DNA of 64,000 nucleotides from UBA2266 sp964406945 (lineage in GTDB: Bacteria; Planctomycetota; Phycisphaerae; Sedimentisphaerales; Anaerobacaceae): NCBI GenBank assembly GCA_964406945.1, contig CAYOTO010000012.1, positions 1 through 64,000 on the forward strand. Reading direction: 5' to 3'. The translations under genes and the position numbers were made by a program. Under the pieces are notes generated by a model. It was given only the letters and a program-made list of their open reading frames with translations, was not told where the DNA came from and did no database searches. This document shows, piece by piece, positions 60,298 through 64,000 of this stretch (positions are counted from its first letter, which is position 1; each line of letters starts with the position of its first letter).

Positions 60298-60528
60298 ATG
60301 AGTATTGATCCTTCATTGAAAGTTAAAGGGGCCCTCGCAAGGCATCGAAATGTTCTCAGCCGCGCCGAGCGAATCGAACGTCTGATAGAAGAAGAACGCT
60401 GGTCCGAAGGTGATTCCGTCCTGGGACTGCCCAAGGTCGAACATCGCAAGATTCAGACCGGCAAGAAGGATAAGGCCGAAGTCGAAGAAGAAGCCGCTGC
60501 CGAACTCGAGACCCCTGCGGAAGAGTAA
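60298..60528 (+). CDS. Small basic protein of the PVC type
   Basis: A 76-residue protein. The first 55 residues (MSIDPSLKVKGALARHRNVLSRAERIERLIEEERWSEGDSVLGLPKV) match the family called small basic protein found in Planctomycetes, Verrucomicrobia and Chlamydiae, which appears ribosome-associated. An acidic tail (AEVEEEAAAELETPAEE) extends it. Good ribosome site AGGAG. A strong terminator follows. Confidence 0.85.
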   Translation: MSIDPSLKVKGALARHRNVLSRAERIERLIEEERWSEGDSVLGLPKVEHRKIQTGKKDKAEVEEEAAAELETPAEE

Positions 60529-60550
60529 AACAAACTCGATACGAAACGCT

Positions 60551-60587
60551 AAGCCGCAACTCTACAGCTTTGTTGCGGCTTTTTTTA
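60551..60587 (+). terminator. Rho-independent terminator after small basic protein
   Basis: A perfect 10-pair stem (AAGCCGCAAC with GTTGCGGCTT) around an 11-base loop, followed by a T run, 23 bases after the stop codon. Confidence 0.93.
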
Positions 60588-60658
60588 TGCGCAAACCGGC
60601 CTGAAGTTCTGGTACCATGAACTGCACGACCCGAAACCACGACTTCAGGAGAGCCGTT

Positions 60659-62692
60659 ATGATTGCAAACAAGAAACTCTTTTGTGCAGCAGCTTATCTG
60701 TTTCTGATGACAACCACACTCGCATACGCTCGCGTCTGGCCCGGCTCCCAATGGCAGCAAGTCGACCCCGAAAAAGCAGGTATGGACGCAAAACTGCTGC
60801 AGAAGGCCCGTGATTTTGCACTCACCGGCCGGGGCTCCGGTTTCATCGCACGGTCCGGCAGATGCGTCATGAAGTGGGGCGATCAGAAAAAACTCTACGA
60901 TCTCAAGTCTTCCACCAAAGCGATAGGCGTAACGGCCCTCGGGCTCGCCCTCCAGGACGGCAAAATAGCGGGCCTTCACGAAAAGGCCGCCAAATACCAT
61001 CCGTCGTTCGGCACACCTCCCAAGCAAAACGCCGACACCGGCTGGCTCGACGACATAACACTGTTCCACCTGGCCACGCAGACCGCCGGTTTCGACAAAA
61101 ACGGCGGCTACACCAAACTGCTCTTCGAGCCCGGCACAAAATGGTCGTACAGCGACGGCGGCCCCAACTGGCTCGCCGAATGCATCACACTGATGTACCA
61201 AAAAGACCTCCAGTATCTCATGTTCGAGCGCGTTTTCGGCCCCATAGGCATCCGGCGCGGCGACCTGCGGTGGAGAAACAACGCATACCGCGACAGCCAA
61301 ATAGCCGGCGTAATGCGCCGCGAATTCGGTTCCGGCATTCACTCAAACGTCCAGGCAATGGCCCGGATCGGACACCTCTACCTGTCCCGCGGCAAATGGC
61401 GCAACAGGCAGTTAATCCCCTCATGGTTCGTCGACGCCGCCCGCATAGTGCCCGAAGCAATCAGAGGCCTGCCCGTAGTCAAAAAAGATTCATACTTCAA
61501 CGCCTCCGATCACTACGGCCTGCTCTGGTGGAACAACGCCGACGGCGAAATGGCCAACGTACCCCGCGACGCCTACTGGTCCTGGGGTCTCTACGACAGC
61601 CTCATCGTCGTCATCCCAAGCCTCGACATCGTCGCCGCCAGAGCCGGCAATAGCCTCAACAAGAAACGCAATTCCGCATATTCGGCCATCGAACCCTTCA
61701 TCGAACCGATCGCAATGTCGGTCCGGCAGGGGGCCAGAGTCTGGACGCCATACCCGATGAGCACCGCAATCAAATCCGTCCGCTGGGCCCCCATAGACAC
61801 AATAATCCGAAAAGCAAGCGGCAGCGACAACTGGCCCGTAACCTGGGGCGATGACGACAGACTCTACACCGCCTACGGCGACGGCTGGGGATTCGAGCCT
61901 AAAGTCGAAAAGAAGCTCAGCCTCGGAATCTGCGCCGTATCCGGCGGACCCCGGAATTTCCAGGGCGTGAACATCCGCACAGAATCCGGCGAGCGCACCG
62001 GTCAGGGCTCCGCCGGAGCCAAAGCCAGCGGAATGCTGATGGTCGACGGAACTCTCTACATGCTCGTACGAAACACCGGCAACTCACAACTCGCATGGTC
62101 CGCCGACAGAGGCAAGACCTGGAAATGGTCCGACTGGCGATTCACCGAGAGCTTCGGCGCGCCAACCTTCCTCAATTTCGGCAAAAACTACGCCGGAGCA
62201 CGCGACAACTTCGTCTACGTCTACTCCCACGACAGCGACAGCGCATACGACCCGGCAGACTGCATGGTTCTGGCCCGTGTCCCGAAAGACCGCATCACGG
62301 ACCGTCGCGCCTACGACTTCTTTAAAGGCCTCGACGCCTCCGGCAATCCGCTCTGGACCGAAGACATTCGCAGCCGCGGCGCAGTCCTGGTCAATCCCGG
62401 CAGATGCTACCGCAACCAGATCAGCTACAATCCCGGCCTAAAACGCTATCTCTGGTGCCAGACACTCTACAATACCCAGGACATGCGCAGGCGGGGGGGC
62501 ATCGCAATCTTCGACGCCCCCGAACCCTGGGGTCCCTGGACCACCGCATACTACGACGAAAATTTCGACACCGGCCCCGGCGAAACCAGCTCCCTGCCCA
62601 CCAAATGGATGAGCGAAGACGGCAAGACCTGCCACCTGACCTTCTCCGGCAACGATTGCTTTTCCGTACGCAGGGTAACTTTCAATGACTGA
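60659..62692 (+). CDS. Exported serine hydrolase (beta-lactamase family) with C-terminal propeller domain
   Basis: A 677-residue protein. A signal peptide starts it (MIANKKLFCAAAYLFLMTTTLAYA; the ATG at 60659 has AGGAGAGC before it). Residues about 25-360 are a class C beta-lactamase-like hydrolase with SSTK (Ser84, Lys87) and SYSDGG (Tyr164). From about 370 a second domain of repeating beta blades (WGDDDRLYTAYGDGWGF, WSADRGKTWKWSDWRF, GRCYRNQISYNPGLKRYLW) resembles DUF4185/sialidase-like propellers. Such fusions are expected to act on carbohydrate esters or peptides; the substrate is unknown. Confidence 0.85.
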   Translation: MIANKKLFCAAAYLFLMTTTLAYARVWPGSQWQQVDPEKAGMDAKLLQKARDFALTGRGSGFIARSGRCVMKWGDQKKLYDLKSSTKAIGVTALGLALQDGKIAGLHEKAAKYHPSFGTPPKQNADTGWLDDITLFHLATQTAGFDKNGGYTKLLFEPGTKWSYSDGGPNWLAECITLMYQKDLQYLMFERVFGPIGIRRGDLRWRNNAYRDSQIAGVMRREFGSGIHSNVQAMARIGHLYLSRGKWRNRQLIPSWFVDAARIVPEAIRGLPVVKKDSYFNASDHYGLLWWNNADGEMANVPRDAYWSWGLYDSLIVVIPSLDIVAARAGNSLNKKRNSAYSAIEPFIEPIAMSVRQGARVWTPYPMSTAIKSVRWAPIDTIIRKASGSDNWPVTWGDDDRLYTAYGDGWGFEPKVEKKLSLGICAVSGGPRNFQGVNIRTESGERTGQGSAGAKASGMLMVDGTLYMLVRNTGNSQLAWSADRGKTWKWSDWRFTESFGAPTFLNFGKNYAGARDNFVYVYSHDSDSAYDPADCMVLARVPKDRITDRRAYDFFKGLDASGNPLWTEDIRSRGAVLVNPGRCYRNQISYNPGLKRYLWCQTLYNTQDMRRRGGIAIFDAPEPWGPWTTAYYDENFDTGPGETSSLPTKWMSEDGKTCHLTFSGNDCFSVRRVTFND

Positions 62693-62760
62693 TCCGAATC
62701 CGCTGGCGTTCTCAGCCTCCCGGCTTGCTAACCCCGTCAACAAACGCTAACATACCGCCC

Positions 62761-63873
62761 ATGAAGAACTTACTTGCAGACAGAACAACCAGAATCGACG
62801 CCAGCGGAATACGCAAGGTCTTCGCGCTCGCCGCCGATCTGGAGGACCCCATCAACTTCTCCATCGGCCAGCCGGACTTCGACGTCCCTGAAGAAATCAA
62901 AGAAGCCGCGATAGAGGCCATTCGCGGCGGCCGCAACCGCTATTCACAAAGCTCCGGCGACGCCGAACTCAAGGCTAAAATAGCCTCGCGCGTAAGAACC
63001 GACATCGGCTGGGAAAAACCCTCCGTGCTCATTACCAGCGGCGTCAGCGGCGGAATACTGCTCTCGCTGATGACCCTGATAAATCCCGGCGACGAAGTCA
63101 TCCTGCCGGATCCCTACTTCGTGATCTACAAGCACGTAATCAATCTCCTGGGCGGCAAATGCGTCTTCGTCGACAGCTACCCCGATTTCCGACTGCCCGC
63201 AGCCGCAATCGCCGACGCCGTAACCGACCGCACCAAGCTGATTATCGTCAACTCGCCCAATAATCCCACAGGCGCCGTCTACTCCGAAGACGAACTCAAA
63301 GCCGTGGCCGAAATAGCCGCAAAAAAGGACATCCCCGTCCTGACCGACGAAATCTACGAAGAATTCACCTATGAAGGCCAATATCCCAGCATAGCCGAAT
63401 TCTACGACAAAAGCATCATCCTCAAAGGATTCGGCAAGAGCTACGCCATGACCGGCTGGCGGATGGGCTGCGCCGTCGTCGCAGAACCTCTCAAATCGGT
63501 TCTAAACGAAATGACCAAGATTCAGCAGTACACCTTCGTCTGCGCACCTACTCCATTCCAGAGAGCCGCAATAGCCGCGATGGACTGCGATATAACCCAA
63601 CTTGTCGATAGCTACAGGGCAAAAAGAAACCTCCTCTGCGACGAACTGGCCGGCAAATTCGAGGTAACCCGCCCCGGCGGGGCGTTTTACGCATTCGTAA
63701 AAGCCCCCGGACGAACCACCGCGACCGAGTTTGCCAAAAAGGCCATAGAAAACAACGTGCTCGTCATTCCCGGAAGTGTATTCAGCGAAAAGGGCACGCA
63801 TTTTCGCATCAGCTACGCAACCAGCGACGAGCGAATCCGGCAGGGCGTCGACATTCTCCGCCGGCTAGCTTAA
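62761..63873 (+). CDS. Class I/II pyridoxal-phosphate aminotransferase
   Basis: A 370-residue transaminase (aspartate aminotransferase fold). It shows SIGQPDFDVPEEIKEAA, YSQSSGDAELKAKIA, LINPGDEVILPDPYFVIY, IIVNSPNNPTGAVYSEDEL and the PLP lysine segment GFGKSYAMTGWRMG with Lys226, and ends with FRISYATSDERIRQG. The amino-donor specificity cannot be read. The ATG at 62761 is preceded by a weak ribosome site; an upstream in-frame ATG at 62725 adds 12 residues without homology. Confidence 0.93.
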   Translation: MKNLLADRTTRIDASGIRKVFALAADLEDPINFSIGQPDFDVPEEIKEAAIEAIRGGRNRYSQSSGDAELKAKIASRVRTDIGWEKPSVLITSGVSGGILLSLMTLINPGDEVILPDPYFVIYKHVINLLGGKCVFVDSYPDFRLPAAAIADAVTDRTKLIIVNSPNNPTGAVYSEDELKAVAEIAAKKDIPVLTDEIYEEFTYEGQYPSIAEFYDKSIILKGFGKSYAMTGWRMGCAVVAEPLKSVLNEMTKIQQYTFVCAPTPFQRAAIAAMDCDITQLVDSYRAKRNLLCDELAGKFEVTRPGGAFYAFVKAPGRTTATEFAKKAIENNVLVIPGSVFSEKGTHFRISYATSDERIRQGVDILRRLA

Positions 63874-63921
63874 GCAACCAGCCGATAAAGTCGAAATTTT
63901 CTATGAAAACCCGGCCGATGG

Positions 63922-63950
63922 TTGCCAATTGCGTGACCGCCGGATAAAAT
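63922..63950 (+). promoter_or_regulatory. Promoter near the right edge
   Basis: TTGCCA at 63922-63927, a 17-base spacer and TAAAAT at 63945-63950, just before a gene that leaves the window. Confidence 0.45.
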
Positions 63951-63958
63951 TAGCGGAC

Positions 63959-64000
63959 ATGGGGAACCTGCGTGGAGTAGTTGTGATTGTTCTGCTGTGG
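63959..64000 (+). CDS. Start of an exported or membrane protein, cut by the edge
   Basis: A frame opens with ATG at 63959 (MGNLRGVVVIVLLW) and remains open to the window end. An in-frame GTG at 63983 has a better ribosome site (GGAG five bases before) and a leader of about 25 bases from the promoter, so it may be the real start. The visible residues are hydrophobic, as in a signal peptide. Confidence 0.4.
   Translation, partial: MGNLRGVVVIVLLW

Overview
The window looks like chromosome from an anaerobic, polysaccharide-degrading planctomycete, probably near the class Phycisphaerae / order Sedimentisphaerales; the exact taxon is inferred. The clues are a secreted methyltransferase-PQQ-propeller protein, a Tat-exported sulfatase beside an anaerobic (radical SAM) sulfatase-maturating enzyme, a PVC-type 'small basic protein', a planctomycete-style integrase, and many exported proteins of unknown function. 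Peptidoglycan genes (murC, murB, ddl, an ftsQ-like gene) and uppS are present.

Layout. 1-10.4 kb: plus-strand accessory genes (two large exported glycoside-hydrolase-like proteins, a broken methyltransferase/PQQ gene, a SAM methyltransferase, comF). 10.4-12.2 kb: a decayed integrative element (IS630 transposase scrap, excisionase-like and XRE-like genes, an integrase with an internal deletion) abutting a minus-strand tRNA-Val(CAC). 12.3-23.2 kb: nikR, then plus-strand core genes gap-pgk-rpe, accD, hisC-hisB-ispF-cysS-ruvC-ruvA-ruvB. 23.2-40.4 kb: a minus-strand block with recO, a CBS/CorC protein, ybeY, a 7TM-HD phosphohydrolase, phoH, cdsA, uppS, purA, three unknowns (one an 849-residue kinase-like membrane protein), pgpA, dgt, a HIT protein and two related exported proteins. 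40.6-43.2 kb: ilvD and two cysteine-cluster proteins. 43.2-48.3 kb: minus-strand ftsQ-like/ddl/murB/murC plus a lipoprotein. 48.9-64 kb: plus-strand sulfatase, anSME, TIM-barrel isomerase, a HEAT-repeat protein, an operon joining an AGE-type sugar 2-epimerase, a deoxyhypusine-synthase-like protein and a PfkB-kinase/HAD-phosphatase fusion, then a SPOR-like membrane protein with small basic protein, a serine hydrolase-propeller fusion and an aminotransferase.

Two large-scale patterns stand out. The plus strand is strongly G-rich from 1 to about 10.4 kb and C-rich from about 12.2 kb to the end whatever the gene orientation, so strand skew flips at the tRNA/element junction, as expected at a replication terminus or an inversion boundary. 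A dispersed intergenic repeat occurs twice in inverted orientation (6.6 kb and 48.5 kb), and the second copy carries an expanded 23-24 bp tandem array.

The most interesting candidate system is the epimerase / DHS-like / kinase-phosphatase operon at 54.9-59.2 kb. Functions are judged from motifs and remembered family features only; no database search was possible.
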